Origin: Paracraurococcus lichenis | GTDB lineage: Bacteria > Pseudomonadota > Alphaproteobacteria > Acetobacterales > Acetobacteraceae | Direction of reading: 5' to 3' | Assembly: GCF_030657435.1 (NCBI RefSeq) | Contig: NZ_JAUTWS010000010.1 | Coordinates: 62,001-126,000, forward strand | Length of the DNA stretch: 64,000 bases | In this document: positions 53,415 to 61,455 of the stretch, one piece after another | Numbering within the stretch: position 1 is the stretch's first letter | Layout of the letters: each line of letters starts with the position of its first letter | Position numbers and translations under genes: made by a program | The notes under the pieces: model-generated | The model's input: the letters and a program-made list of their open reading frames with translations, nothing else | The model's database searches: none | What the model was told of the DNA's origin: nothing

Positions 53415-54325
53415 GGCGCGCCGCCGCGGCCGCGCTCCTCCTCGCCACCCTGTCCGGCGCCGCCTCGGCCGAGGAGGCGCTGACCGTCTGCCTCGAGGAG
53501 GACGTGCCGCCGCTCTCGATGAAGCGCGGCAAGGAGGGCGCGGGCTTCGACCTCGAGGTCGCGCGCCGCGTCGCCGCGCTGCTCGGCCGGCCGCTCAGGG
53601 TCCAGTGGTACGAGACCGAGGCCGATCCCGACAGCCAGCCGGACCGGCAGGTGAATGCGCTGCTCTCGGACGGGAAATGCGACCTCGCCGGCGGCTATCC
53701 GCTGGCCGCCCGCGCGCTGGGCCGGCCGATGGCGGAGCGGGCGAAGCTGCCCGATTTCGACGGCGCCCGGCCGGAGGACCGGCGACGCTGGGTGGCGCTC
53801 GGGACGCTGGTGCCGACGCCTGCCTACCGGGCGGGCGCGATCGGCGTGGTCATGGCGCCGGGCAAGCCCGCGCCGCAATTCCGGCACCTCGCGGAGCTGC
53901 AGGGCCTGCGCATCGGCGTCGAGGAGAAGACGCTGCCGGATGCGATCGTCACGCATTACCGCGGCGGGATGCTGCTCGGGACGGTGACGCATGTCACCGC
54001 CGGCCGGCCGCTCTTCGAGGGGCTGGCGCGCGGCGACTACGATGCGGTGGTGGTCGAGCTGCACCGCTACGACGCCTGGCGGGCGCGGCACCCGGACAGC
54101 GGGCTGACGCTGACCGAGTACCGCCACCCCATCGCCTTCAATTTCGGCTTCGTCGGCCTCTCGACCGCCGCGCCGCTGGTGCAGGCGGCGGGGGCGGCGG
54201 TCACCCGAATGCGCGAGGCCGGCGAGCTGCCAGCGATCGCCGAGCGGACGGGGCTGACCTATGCGCCGCCGCAGGTGCCGGAGGTGACGCCGCCGCTGCG
54301 GACGGCCGCCCTCAGGGACGATTGA
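53411..54325 (+). CDS. XoxJ/MxaJ-like periplasmic binding protein of a quinoprotein operon
   Basis: 304 residues from GTG 53411, overlapping the cytochrome stop. Signal peptide RAAAAALLLATLSGAASA; the mature part is a type II solute-binding fold (LTVCLEEDVPPLSMKRGKEGAGFDLEVARRVAALLG, LLSDGKCDLAGGYPL, GLRIGVEEKTLPDAIV). The XoxJ/MxaJ family accompanies PQQ dehydrogenases and is thought to assist enzyme maturation or cofactor loading rather than transport. Gene order dehydrogenase-cytochrome-J matches xoxFGJ, which supports this. Ends 66 bases from the convergent TRAP operon. Confidence 0.88.
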   Translation: MRRAAAAALLLATLSGAASAEEALTVCLEEDVPPLSMKRGKEGAGFDLEVARRVAALLGRPLRVQWYETEADPDSQPDRQVNALLSDGKCDLAGGYPLAARALGRPMAERAKLPDFDGARPEDRRRWVALGTLVPTPAYRAGAIGVVMAPGKPAPQFRHLAELQGLRIGVEEKTLPDAIVTHYRGGMLLGTVTHVTAGRPLFEGLARGDYDAVVVELHRYDAWRARHPDSGLTLTEYRHPIAFNFGFVGLSTAAPLVQAAGAAVTRMREAGELPAIAERTGLTYAPPQVPEVTPPLRTAALRDD

Positions 54326-54391
54326 GTCACACGGCCCCGATGCCATCATGGCCGGACATGGCCCGGCCATGACGCTTCCGGACCGCGCTGC

Positions 54392-55807
54392 CTACTTGAA
54401 CACCGGCGGCGCGTCGTCCTCCGGCAGGTCGGGCAGCGGCACCTCGATGCGCACCGTGCTCGGGTCCACGCCCGTGCCCTTGTCGATCCAGTAGGTCACG
54501 CTCTCCGGCCAGAAGATGGTGATGGCCACCAGGATGAGCTGCAGCCCCACCCAGGGAATGGCGCCCCAGTAGATGTCGGAGGACTTGACCTCCTTCGGGG
54601 CGATGCCGCGCAGGTAGAACAGGGCGAAGCCGAAGGGCGGGTGCATGAAGCTGGTCTGCATGTTCACGCAGATCAGGACGCCGAACCATACCAGGTCGAT
54701 CCCCAGCTTGGCCGCGACCGGCGCCAGCAGCGGAATGATGATGAAGGCGATCTCGAAGAAGTCGAGGAAGAAGGCCAGGAAGAAGATGAAGATCTGGCTG
54801 AAGATCAGGAAGCCGACCTGGCCGCCCGGCAGCTTGGACAGCAGGTGCTCGATCCAGATCGCGCCGTCGACGCCCTGGAAGACCAGGGAGAAGACGGTGG
54901 CGCCGATCAGGATGAAGATCACCATGGCGGTGATGCGCGCGGTGTTCTGCGTCGCCTGCCAGATCAGGTCCCAGGTGAAGCGGCCATTCGCCCAGGCCAG
55001 CACGACCGCGCCGACCGCGCCCATGGCGCCCGCCTCGGTCGGCGTCGCCAGGCCGAGGAAGATGGTGCCGAGCACGAGGAAGATGAGGACGATCGAGGGC
55101 ACCATGCCCTTGGCGACGCGCCAGATCAGCGGCCAGCCGCGCATGGTCAGCGCCTCGTCCGGCAGCGGCGGCACCCGGTGCGGCGCGAAGATGCTGACGC
55201 CGACGATGAAGCCGATGAAGAGCAGCACCTGCAGGATGCTCGGCCCGATGGCGCCGGCATACATGTCGCCGACCGACTTGCCGAGCTGGTCGCCGAGGAC
55301 GATCAGCACGAGGGAGGGCGGGATCACCTGGGTGATGGTGCCGCTGGCCGCGATGACGCCGGTGGCGATGCGCATGTCGTAGCCGTACTTCATCATGATG
55401 GGCAGGCTGATCATGCCCATTGCGATGACGCTGGCCGCGACCGTGCCGGTGATGGCGCCGAGCACCGCGCCCACCAGGATGACGGCATAGGCGAGGCCGC
55501 CCGGCACCTTGCCGAAGAGCTGGCCGGTGCCTTCCAGCAGGTCCTCCGCCAGGCCGCAGCGCTCGAGGATCGCGCCCATCAGGGTGAAGAAGGGGATCGC
55601 CAGCAGCAGGTCGTTGGCCAGGATGCCGAAGACCCGGAGCGGCAGGTTGCCGAGATAGGCCGAGGTGAAGAAGCCCAGCTCGATCGACAGGAAGCCGAAG
55701 AAGAGGCCGACGGCCGAGAGGCTGAAGGCGACGGGGAAGCCGAGGAGGAGGAAGACGACGAGGCCGCCGAACATCAGCGGCGCCATCACGTCCATGTCGA
55801 GCGTCAT
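54392..55807 (-). CDS. dctM: TRAP transporter large permease (DctM)
   Basis: 471 residues from ATG 55807; the extra N-terminal codons of the open frame are rejected. About 12 membrane segments, with LLLAIPFFTLMGAILERCGLAEDLL, GAVLGAITGTVAASVIAMGMISLPIMMKYGY, SGTITQVIPPSLVLIVLGDQLG and FGVLICVNMQTSFMHPPFGFALFYLRGIAP as DctM blocks. It is the Na+-coupled transport channel, with DctQ. A C-terminal extension of about 35 residues (PESVTYWIDKGTGVDPSTVRIEVPLPDLPEDD) is cytoplasmic and unusual in length. Last gene of the operon. Confidence 0.95.
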   Translation of the reverse strand: MTLDMDVMAPLMFGGLVVFLLLGFPVAFSLSAVGLFFGFLSIELGFFTSAYLGNLPLRVFGILANDLLLAIPFFTLMGAILERCGLAEDLLEGTGQLFGKVPGGLAYAVILVGAVLGAITGTVAASVIAMGMISLPIMMKYGYDMRIATGVIAASGTITQVIPPSLVLIVLGDQLGKSVGDMYAGAIGPSILQVLLFIGFIVGVSIFAPHRVPPLPDEALTMRGWPLIWRVAKGMVPSIVLIFLVLGTIFLGLATPTEAGAMGAVGAVVLAWANGRFTWDLIWQATQNTARITAMVIFILIGATVFSLVFQGVDGAIWIEHLLSKLPGGQVGFLIFSQIFIFFLAFFLDFFEIAFIIIPLLAPVAAKLGIDLVWFGVLICVNMQTSFMHPPFGFALFYLRGIAPKEVKSSDIYWGAIPWVGLQLILVAITIFWPESVTYWIDKGTGVDPSTVRIEVPLPDLPEDDAPPVFK

Positions 55808-55832
55808 CGGGGGGCGTGTCCTGGCGCGCGGG

Positions 55833-56381
55833 TTATTGTTCGGGGCGGTGGTATTCGACCACCACCTCGGCATGCGGATCCTCGCCGCGCAGCAGGGCGA
55901 CGCGCTTGATCAGTTCGGAGATGCCCTGCAGCGTCAGCAGGACGAAGCCGATGGGTAGCAGGATCTTCACGGGCCAGCGGATCAGGCCGCCGGCATTCGG
56001 GCTGCCCTCGTTGCGGACGAAGCTGTCGAGGAAGAAGGGCCAGGTCATCCAGGCCAGCAGGATGACGGCCGGCAGCATGAAGAAGATGAAGCCGAAGACG
56101 TCGATCCAGAGCCGGGTGCGGTCCGAGACGCTGGAATAGAGCAGGTCCACCCGCACATGCTCGTTCCGGAACAGGGTATAGGAGGCGCCGAGCATCACCG
56201 TCGCCCCGAACAGGTACCACTGCACCTCCAGCCAGGCGTTGGAGGAATAGGAGATGCCGTAGCGGACGAAGGCATTGCCGGCACTGATGGCGCAGGACAG
56301 GAACACCGCCCAATTGGCCAGTTGGCCAACCGCGGCGTTCAGCCTGTCCACGCCGCGGCTGAAGGCGAGCAGGGGACCCAT
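55833..56381 (-). CDS. dctQ: TRAP transporter small permease (DctQ)
   Basis: 182 residues, four membrane segments. Blocks: LNAAVGQLANWAVFLSCAISAGNAFVRYGI, AWLEVQWYLFGATVMLGASYTLFRNEHVRVDLLYSSVSDRTRLWIDVFGF (with the RxD-like charged loop) and FFLDSFVRNEGSPNAGGLIRWPVKILLPIGFVLLTLQGISELIKR. It pairs with DctM, 25 bases downstream. The longer DctQ form with WPVK and long loop is typical of the FcbT/TtgT-type family that carries carboxylates and aromatic acids. Confidence 0.92.
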   Translation of the reverse strand: MGPLLAFSRGVDRLNAAVGQLANWAVFLSCAISAGNAFVRYGISYSSNAWLEVQWYLFGATVMLGASYTLFRNEHVRVDLLYSSVSDRTRLWIDVFGFIFFMLPAVILLAWMTWPFFLDSFVRNEGSPNAGGLIRWPVKILLPIGFVLLTLQGISELIKRVALLRGEDPHAEVVVEYHRPEQ

Positions 56382-56448
56382 ACCGAAGCTTCCTCCCAGG
56401 CGTGCGCCACCCCTCCCCGGGCGGCGCCGCTTGCGTGTTTGCAGCGTC

Positions 56449-57561
56449 TCAGCGGCGCTGCTGCTGTTCCTGAGCGTGCATGAAGTAGACGAAATTGTCG
56501 AATGTGCTCTCGGTCACCCGGAACCATTGGTACTGGCTGTCCCGGAAGGACTTCCAGGGTTCGTAGACCTTCTTGAAGTTGGCGTTCCGCGCCGCCGTCT
56601 CCTCGTAGAGCTCGAAGGCGGCCTTGTAGCAGGCCTGCATCACCTCCCGCGGGAAGGCGCGGAGCTGGGTGCCGGCCGCAACCAGACGGCGCAGCGCCTG
56701 CGGGTTCTGCACGTCGTACTTGGCCATGGTCTCCATAGTCGCGTCGCGGCAGGCGCTCTCCAGGACCTCCTTGTACTGCTGCGGCAGCTCGTCGAACTTC
56801 GCCTGGTTGACGTAGAAGGAGAGGTTCAGGCCGCCTTCCCACCAGCCGGGGTAGTAATAGAAGGGGGCGACGCGATTGAAGCCGAGCTTCTCGTCGTCAT
56901 AGGGGCCAATCCATTCGGCAGCATCGATCGTACCCTTCTCGAGCGCCGGGTAGATGTCGCCGCCGGCGATCTGCTGCGGCACGCCGCCGAGCTTCTGCAT
57001 GATGTTGCCGGCGATGCCGGCGATCCGCATCTTCAGGCCCTGCAGGTCGGCGACCGTCCGGACCTCCTTGCGGAACCAGCCGCCCATCTGGGCCCCGGTG
57101 CTGCCGCAGGGGATGGAGACGATGTTGTAGCCCGCGAAGAAGTCGCGCAGCAGGTCCCGCCCGCCGCCGGCATAGAGCCAGGCATTGATCTGGCGGGTGT
57201 TCATGCCGAAGGGGATGGTGGCGTCGAAGGCGAAGGTGGGGTCCTTGCCGACGAAGTAGTAGCTGGCGGTATGGGCGCATTCGACCGTGCCGGCCTGCAC
57301 GGCATCCGCGACCGCGAGGCCCGGGACGATCTCGCCGGCCGCGAAGGTGCGGATCTGGAACTTGCCGTCGGTCAGGGCGGCGACCCGCTTCCCGACATGC
57401 TCGCCGGCGCCGTAGATGGTATCCAGCGAGCGCGGGAAGGAGGAGGCGCAGCGCCACCGGATTTCCGGCAAGGCCCCCTGGGCCAGGGCGGGTGCGGCCA
57501 GGGCAACGGTCCCGGCAAGCGCCCCGCCGGCGACGAAACCACGACGGTCCATGGACGACAT
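56449..57561 (-). CDS. dctP: TRAP transporter solute-binding protein (DctP-like)
   Basis: 370 residues. The ATG at 57561 is preferred (GGGGAAC before it); 57570 is also possible. Twin-arginine leader (MDRRGFVAGGALAGTVALAAPALAQ). EIRWRCASSFPRSLDTIYGAGEHVGKRVAALTDGKFQIRTFAAGEI, KDPTFAFDATIPFG, GWFRKEVRTVADLQGLKMRIAG, GGDIYPALEKGTIDAAEWIGPYDD and YYYPGWWEGGLNLSFYVN are the DctP subfamily blocks, with the Arg ligand that binds the carboxylate in MRIAG. This subgroup binds monocarboxylates such as 2-oxo acids. First gene of the operon. Confidence 0.95.
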   Translation of the reverse strand: MSSMDRRGFVAGGALAGTVALAAPALAQGALPEIRWRCASSFPRSLDTIYGAGEHVGKRVAALTDGKFQIRTFAAGEIVPGLAVADAVQAGTVECAHTASYYFVGKDPTFAFDATIPFGMNTRQINAWLYAGGGRDLLRDFFAGYNIVSIPCGSTGAQMGGWFRKEVRTVADLQGLKMRIAGIAGNIMQKLGGVPQQIAGGDIYPALEKGTIDAAEWIGPYDDEKLGFNRVAPFYYYPGWWEGGLNLSFYVNQAKFDELPQQYKEVLESACRDATMETMAKYDVQNPQALRRLVAAGTQLRAFPREVMQACYKAAFELYEETAARNANFKKVYEPWKSFRDSQYQWFRVTESTFDNFVYFMHAQEQQQRR

Positions 57562-57777
57562 GTTCCCCATTGCGGTACCCGAAGCGGGAGCCGCGCGCCC
57601 CATTAGACGTGCCGCGGAGGATTGTTAAGGGCGTGAATCGCCTCGTCCGCGTGCTTCGCCGGATGTTTTTCGTCCGATCTGAAGCGCTCCCGTCCGGAAC
57701 TCCACGGACCTCCCCCCTTCGCAGCCCGGCGCATCGGGGGTTACACTCGTTGCCGTGATTGCCTGCCTCCCGCACCC
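57562..57777. promoter_or_regulatory. Divergent intergenic region between the TRAP and hyf-like operons
   Basis: 216 bases upstream of both operons. ATTGTTAAGG (57631-57640) and an ATGTTTTTCGTCCGA block (57663-57677) are the only AT-rich stretches and may belong to the TRAP promoter (minus strand). No good -35/-10 pair for hyfB is seen; its GTG start has no strong ribosome site. Confidence 0.3.
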
Positions 57778-59796
57778 GTGCTGACGGCGCTCGCCTTCTG
57801 TCTCGGGCTCCTGGTCCTGGTCGCCGCCGCCGCGGTCGTGCTGGGCCGCCATCCCAGGGCGGGGCTGGTCGTCCATGGCGGATGCCTGATCGCCGCGGTC
57901 GGGTTCCTCGGCGTCTCGGTCGCCGCGCTGCTCGGCGGCACCGCGCCGGAGGGTCTGACGCTCCCCCTCGGCCCACCCTGGGCGGCGACGCGCCTCGCGC
58001 TCGACGGGCTCTCGGCTTGGTTCCTGCTGCTGCTCGGCATCACCGCCGCCTGCGCCTCGCTCTTCGCCCTGGGCCATCGGGCCGGGCCGCCGCGCACCCT
58101 GCCGCCCTTCCCGCTCTTCCTCGCCGGCATGGGCCTGACGCTGGCCGCGACCGATGCCTTCACCCTGCTGCTGGGCTTCGAGGCGATGTCGCTCGCCTCC
58201 TGGGCGCTGGTGGCCGCCGAGCACGACAAGGCGGAGAACCGCGCCGCGGCGCGCCTCTACCTTACCTTCGCGGTGCTGGCCGGCGCCTGCCTGGTGCCGG
58301 CCTTCGGGCTGCTCGCCGGCGGCGCCGGCGCCATCACCTTCGAGGCCATGCGCGCTGCGCCGCCCGAGGGCTGGCGCGCTGTGGCGGTGCTCGCCCTCGG
58401 CCTCGCCGGCGCGGGCGCCAAGGCCGGCCTCGTGCCGCTGCATGCCTGGCTGCCGCTGGCCCATCCGGCGGCGCCGAGCCATGTCTCGGCGCTGATGTCG
58501 GGGGCCATGACCAAGGTCGCGCTCTATATGCTGGCGCGGCTGCTGCTCGACCTCTGCGGCCCGGCGCAGCCCTCCTGGTGGGGCGTGCCGCTGCTGGTCC
58601 TCGGCGCGGGCTCGGCGCTGCTCGGCGCGCTGCGGGCCAACCTGGAGGGCGACATCAAGACGCTGCTGGCCTGCTCGACCATCGAGAATATCGGCTTCGT
58701 CGTGCTCGGCCTCGGCCTCGCGCTCGCCTTCCGCGGCGCCGACCTGGGCCCGCTGGCGGCGCTGGCCGCGGGCGCGGCGCTGCTGCACGCGCTGAACCAC
58801 GGTGTCTTCAAGACCCTGCTCTTCCTGGTGGCGGGTGCCGTGCAGCACAGCGCCGGCAGCCGCAGGCTCGACCGGCTGGGCGGGTTGATCCATGCCATGC
58901 CGGCGACGGCCGGCGCCGCGCTGGTCGGGGCCTGTGCCGCCGCCTCCCTGCCGCCGCTCTCTGGCTTCGCCGGGGAATGGCTGCTGCTGCAGTCGCTGCT
59001 GGCGGGCTGGCGGGTCAGCGCCATCGCCTTCCAGGTGCTGGCCGCCGCCGCCGCGGCGCTGGCCGCCATGGCGGCGGCGCTGGCCGCGGCCGCCATGCTG
59101 CGGATGTTCGGCCTGGTCTTCCTCGGCCGTCCCCGCAGCCCGCGCGGCGCCGGCGCGGAGGAGGTGAACGCGACCGAGCGCGCGGCGCTGCTGCTGCCGG
59201 CGGGCCTGACCGTGCTCTTCGGCCTCTTCCCCGGCCTGCTGCTCGGCCTCGCCGCGCCGGCGGTGCGGATCCTGGCCGGGCGGGCGGCGGAGATGCCGGT
59301 GCGCGGCCTCTGGCTGACCGCGGGCGAAGGGGCCGCGGGCTATGCGCCCTTCGCCGTGTTGCTGTTGCTGGCCGCGGCGCTGGTCGCCTTGTGGTTCGCG
59401 GTGCGCCGCCGTTCCCCGCTGCCGACGGCGCGCGGGCCGGTCTGGAATTGCGGCTTCATCGACCCGCCGCCGCATTTCCCCTTCGGCGATCCGCTGACCC
59501 AGCCGACCGCCGGCGGCATCGCCCAGCCGCTGCGCCGCATGCTGGGCGAGCCGTTGCTGGCGGCGCGCGAGAGGGTGGACATGCCCCGCCCGGGCGAGAC
59601 CCGGGCCGGCGCCTATGCTTCGGGCTTCGAGGACCCCTCCGGCCCGCTGCTGATCGCCCCCGCCGCGGCGCTGCGCGAGCGGATCTCGGCGCAGGTGGAG
59701 CGGCTGCGTGACTTCACCATCCGCCGCTGCCTGTCGCTCTCCTTCGCCACACTGGTCGGGCTGCTGGCCCTGCTGGCCTGGCTGGAGGGCCGGTAG
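57778..59796 (+). CDS. Proton-translocating membrane subunit, HyfB-like (NuoL/MrpA-type)
   Basis: 672 residues from GTG 57778. About 16 membrane segments; LLGFEAMSLASWALVA, GAGAKAGLVPLHAWLPLAHPAAPSHVSALMSGAMTKVALYMLARLL and LACSTIENIGFVVLGLGLALAF carry the conserved Glu and Lys residues of antiporter-type complex I subunits, including the TM8 and TM12 Lys and the SxxxE of SALMSGAMTKV. The C-terminal 150 residues, with a WNCGF motif (GPVWNCGFIDPPPHFPFGDPLTQP), are found in HyfB/HycC-type subunits. First gene of a five-gene operon; it overlaps the next start by one base. Confidence 0.93.
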   Translation: MLTALAFCLGLLVLVAAAAVVLGRHPRAGLVVHGGCLIAAVGFLGVSVAALLGGTAPEGLTLPLGPPWAATRLALDGLSAWFLLLLGITAACASLFALGHRAGPPRTLPPFPLFLAGMGLTLAATDAFTLLLGFEAMSLASWALVAAEHDKAENRAAARLYLTFAVLAGACLVPAFGLLAGGAGAITFEAMRAAPPEGWRAVAVLALGLAGAGAKAGLVPLHAWLPLAHPAAPSHVSALMSGAMTKVALYMLARLLLDLCGPAQPSWWGVPLLVLGAGSALLGALRANLEGDIKTLLACSTIENIGFVVLGLGLALAFRGADLGPLAALAAGAALLHALNHGVFKTLLFLVAGAVQHSAGSRRLDRLGGLIHAMPATAGAALVGACAAASLPPLSGFAGEWLLLQSLLAGWRVSAIAFQVLAAAAAALAAMAAALAAAAMLRMFGLVFLGRPRSPRGAGAEEVNATERAALLLPAGLTVLFGLFPGLLLGLAAPAVRILAGRAAEMPVRGLWLTAGEGAAGYAPFAVLLLLAAALVALWFAVRRRSPLPTARGPVWNCGFIDPPPHFPFGDPLTQPTAGGIAQPLRRMLGEPLLAARERVDMPRPGETRAGAYASGFEDPSGPLLIAPAAALRERISAQVERLRDFTIRRCLSLSFATLVGLLALLAWLEGR

Positions 59797-60755
59797 TGCA
59801 GACCTTCGGCGCGCTGCTGACGCAATTGCTGCATCTTGCCCTGATGCTGGCGGCGGCCCCGCTGCTGGTCGGCGTCACCCGCTGGCTGAAGGCGCGGATG
59901 ATGGGGCGGCGCGGCGCCTCCCCGCTGCAGCCCTTCCTCGACCTCGACAAGCTGCTGCGCAAGCGCCCGGTGCTGGCCGACAATGCCTCCGTGGTCTCGG
60001 AGGCCGCGCCCTATGCCGCCTTCGCCGCCTGCCTGCTGGCCATCGCCCTGGTGCCGAGCTTCGCCCGCGGCATGGTCTTCGCCCCGCTCTCCGACCTGAT
60101 CCTGCTGGCGGGGCTGCTGGCGCTGGCCCGCGTCGCCCTCGCGCTCGCGGGGATGGATGTCGGCACGGCCTTCGGCGGCCTCGGCGCGGCGCGGGAGATG
60201 AGCTTTGCCGCCTTCGCCGAGCCGGCGCTGCTGCTCTGCGTCCTGACCTTCGCCATCCTGGCGGGCACGACGAACCTGGACCTGATCGCCGCGGTCTTCC
60301 GCGACGGGGCGCTCGGCCTGCGTGTCTCGCTCGGCCTCGCCGCCATGGCGATGCTGGCCGTCGCGGTCGCCGAGAATGCCCGCATCCCCGTGGACAATCC
60401 GGCGACCCATCTGGAGCTCACCATGGTGCACGAGGCGATGCTGCTGGAGAGCAGCGGCCGCCACCTCGCGCTGTGGGACTATGGCGCGGCGCTGCGCCTG
60501 ACCCTCTGGCTCAGCCTGGTCGCCGCGGTCTTCGTGCCCTTCGGCATGGCGCCGGCCGGCAGCGGGCCGGTCGCCTGGCTGGGCGGGCTCCTCGCCTGGC
60601 TGCTCAAAATGGGCGCGCTCTGCGTCGCCCTGGCGGTCTTCGAGAGCGCGATCGCCAAGATGCGCGTCTTCCGCGTGCCGGAATTCCTCGGCGCCGCGCT
60701 GCTCCTGGCGCTGCTGGCGGCGGCGCTGCTCTTCGTCTCGACGGGGCTGGCGTGA
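59796..60755 (+). CDS. NuoH-like membrane anchor, HyfC-type
   Basis: 319 residues from GTG 59796 (TAGTG overlap). Nine or so membrane segments with RRGASPLQPFLDLDKLLRKRPV (quinone/anchor loop analogue), GTAFGGLGAAREMSFAAFAEPALLLC, VAVAENARIPVDNPATHLELTMVHEAMLLE (the conserved NuoH-type E-rich loop) and GALCVALAVFESAIAKMRVFRVPEF. Corresponds to HyfC/HycD/NuoH, joining the membrane arm to the catalytic arm. Length normal. Confidence 0.93.
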   Translation: MQTFGALLTQLLHLALMLAAAPLLVGVTRWLKARMMGRRGASPLQPFLDLDKLLRKRPVLADNASVVSEAAPYAAFAACLLAIALVPSFARGMVFAPLSDLILLAGLLALARVALALAGMDVGTAFGGLGAAREMSFAAFAEPALLLCVLTFAILAGTTNLDLIAAVFRDGALGLRVSLGLAAMAMLAVAVAENARIPVDNPATHLELTMVHEAMLLESSGRHLALWDYGAALRLTLWLSLVAAVFVPFGMAPAGSGPVAWLGGLLAWLLKMGALCVALAVFESAIAKMRVFRVPEFLGAALLLALLAAALLFVSTGLA

Positions 60756-60786
60756 TGAAGCAGGCCATGCAGGGGAATGCCGGGCG

Positions 60787-61455
60787 ATGACCTTCGGCCA
60801 GCTTCCCTACGACGTCGCCCACCTGCTGGGCGGCGCCATGCTGCTGCTCTCCTTCGTGCTGCTCTACCAGCGGCGGGTCGGCGCGGTGATCAATGCGCTG
60901 GCGCTGCAGGGCGCCGTCCTGGCCTCGGCGGCGGCCTGGCAGGGCTTCGTGCAGTCGGCGCCGCAGCTCTACCTGACGGCGCTGATCGCCTTCGCCGCCA
61001 AGGCGGTGCTGATCCCGCTCGCGCTGCGCAGCCTGCTGCGCCGCTTCGACCTGCACCGCACGGTGGAGACCGCCTTCGGCGTCGGGCCCAGCCTGGTCGC
61101 GGGCGTGGCGCTGGTCGCGCTCGCCATTCTCGTCGTCCTGCCCATCACCGCTGGCAGCCGCGCCATCGCGCGGGAGGACCTGGCGCTCGCCCTCTCGGTC
61201 GTGCTGCTGGGGATGCTGATGATGATCACCCGGCGCAACGCCATCCTGCAGGTGGTCGGGCTGATGACGCTGGAGAACGGCCTGATCCTCGCCGCCGTCG
61301 GCGTCGCCGGCATGCCGCTGGTGGTCGAGCTCTCGACCGCCGCCCTGGTGATGATGCTGCTGGTGGTCGGCGGCGTCTTCGTCTTCCAGATCCGGGAGCG
61401 CTTCGACACGGTCGATATCGGCTTCCTCGAGCGCCATCGCGGGGAGTCCGGCTGA
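60787..61455 (+). CDS. HyfE-like membrane subunit
   Basis: 222 residues; begins 31 bases after the HyfC-like stop. Six or seven membrane segments; VINALALQGAVLASAAAWQGF, LTALIAFAAKAVLIPLALRSLL, ALSVVLLGMLMMITRRNAILQVVGLMTLENGLILAAVGVAGMPLVVELS and VFVFQIRERFDTVDIGFLERHRG are HyfE blocks; the second half is NuoK-like with the MTLENG Glu. The stop TGA shares one base with the ATG of the next gene. Confidence 0.92.
   Translation: MTFGQLPYDVAHLLGGAMLLLSFVLLYQRRVGAVINALALQGAVLASAAAWQGFVQSAPQLYLTALIAFAAKAVLIPLALRSLLRRFDLHRTVETAFGVGPSLVAGVALVALAILVVLPITAGSRAIAREDLALALSVVLLGMLMMITRRNAILQVVGLMTLENGLILAAVGVAGMPLVVELSTAALVMMLLVVGGVFVFQIRERFDTVDIGFLERHRGESG

Noticed and set aside
60755-60790. 11-codon ORF between the HyfC- and HyfE-like genes (MKQAMQGNAGR)
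   Set aside because: Too short to support as a gene; it probably only bridges ribosomes between the two genes.
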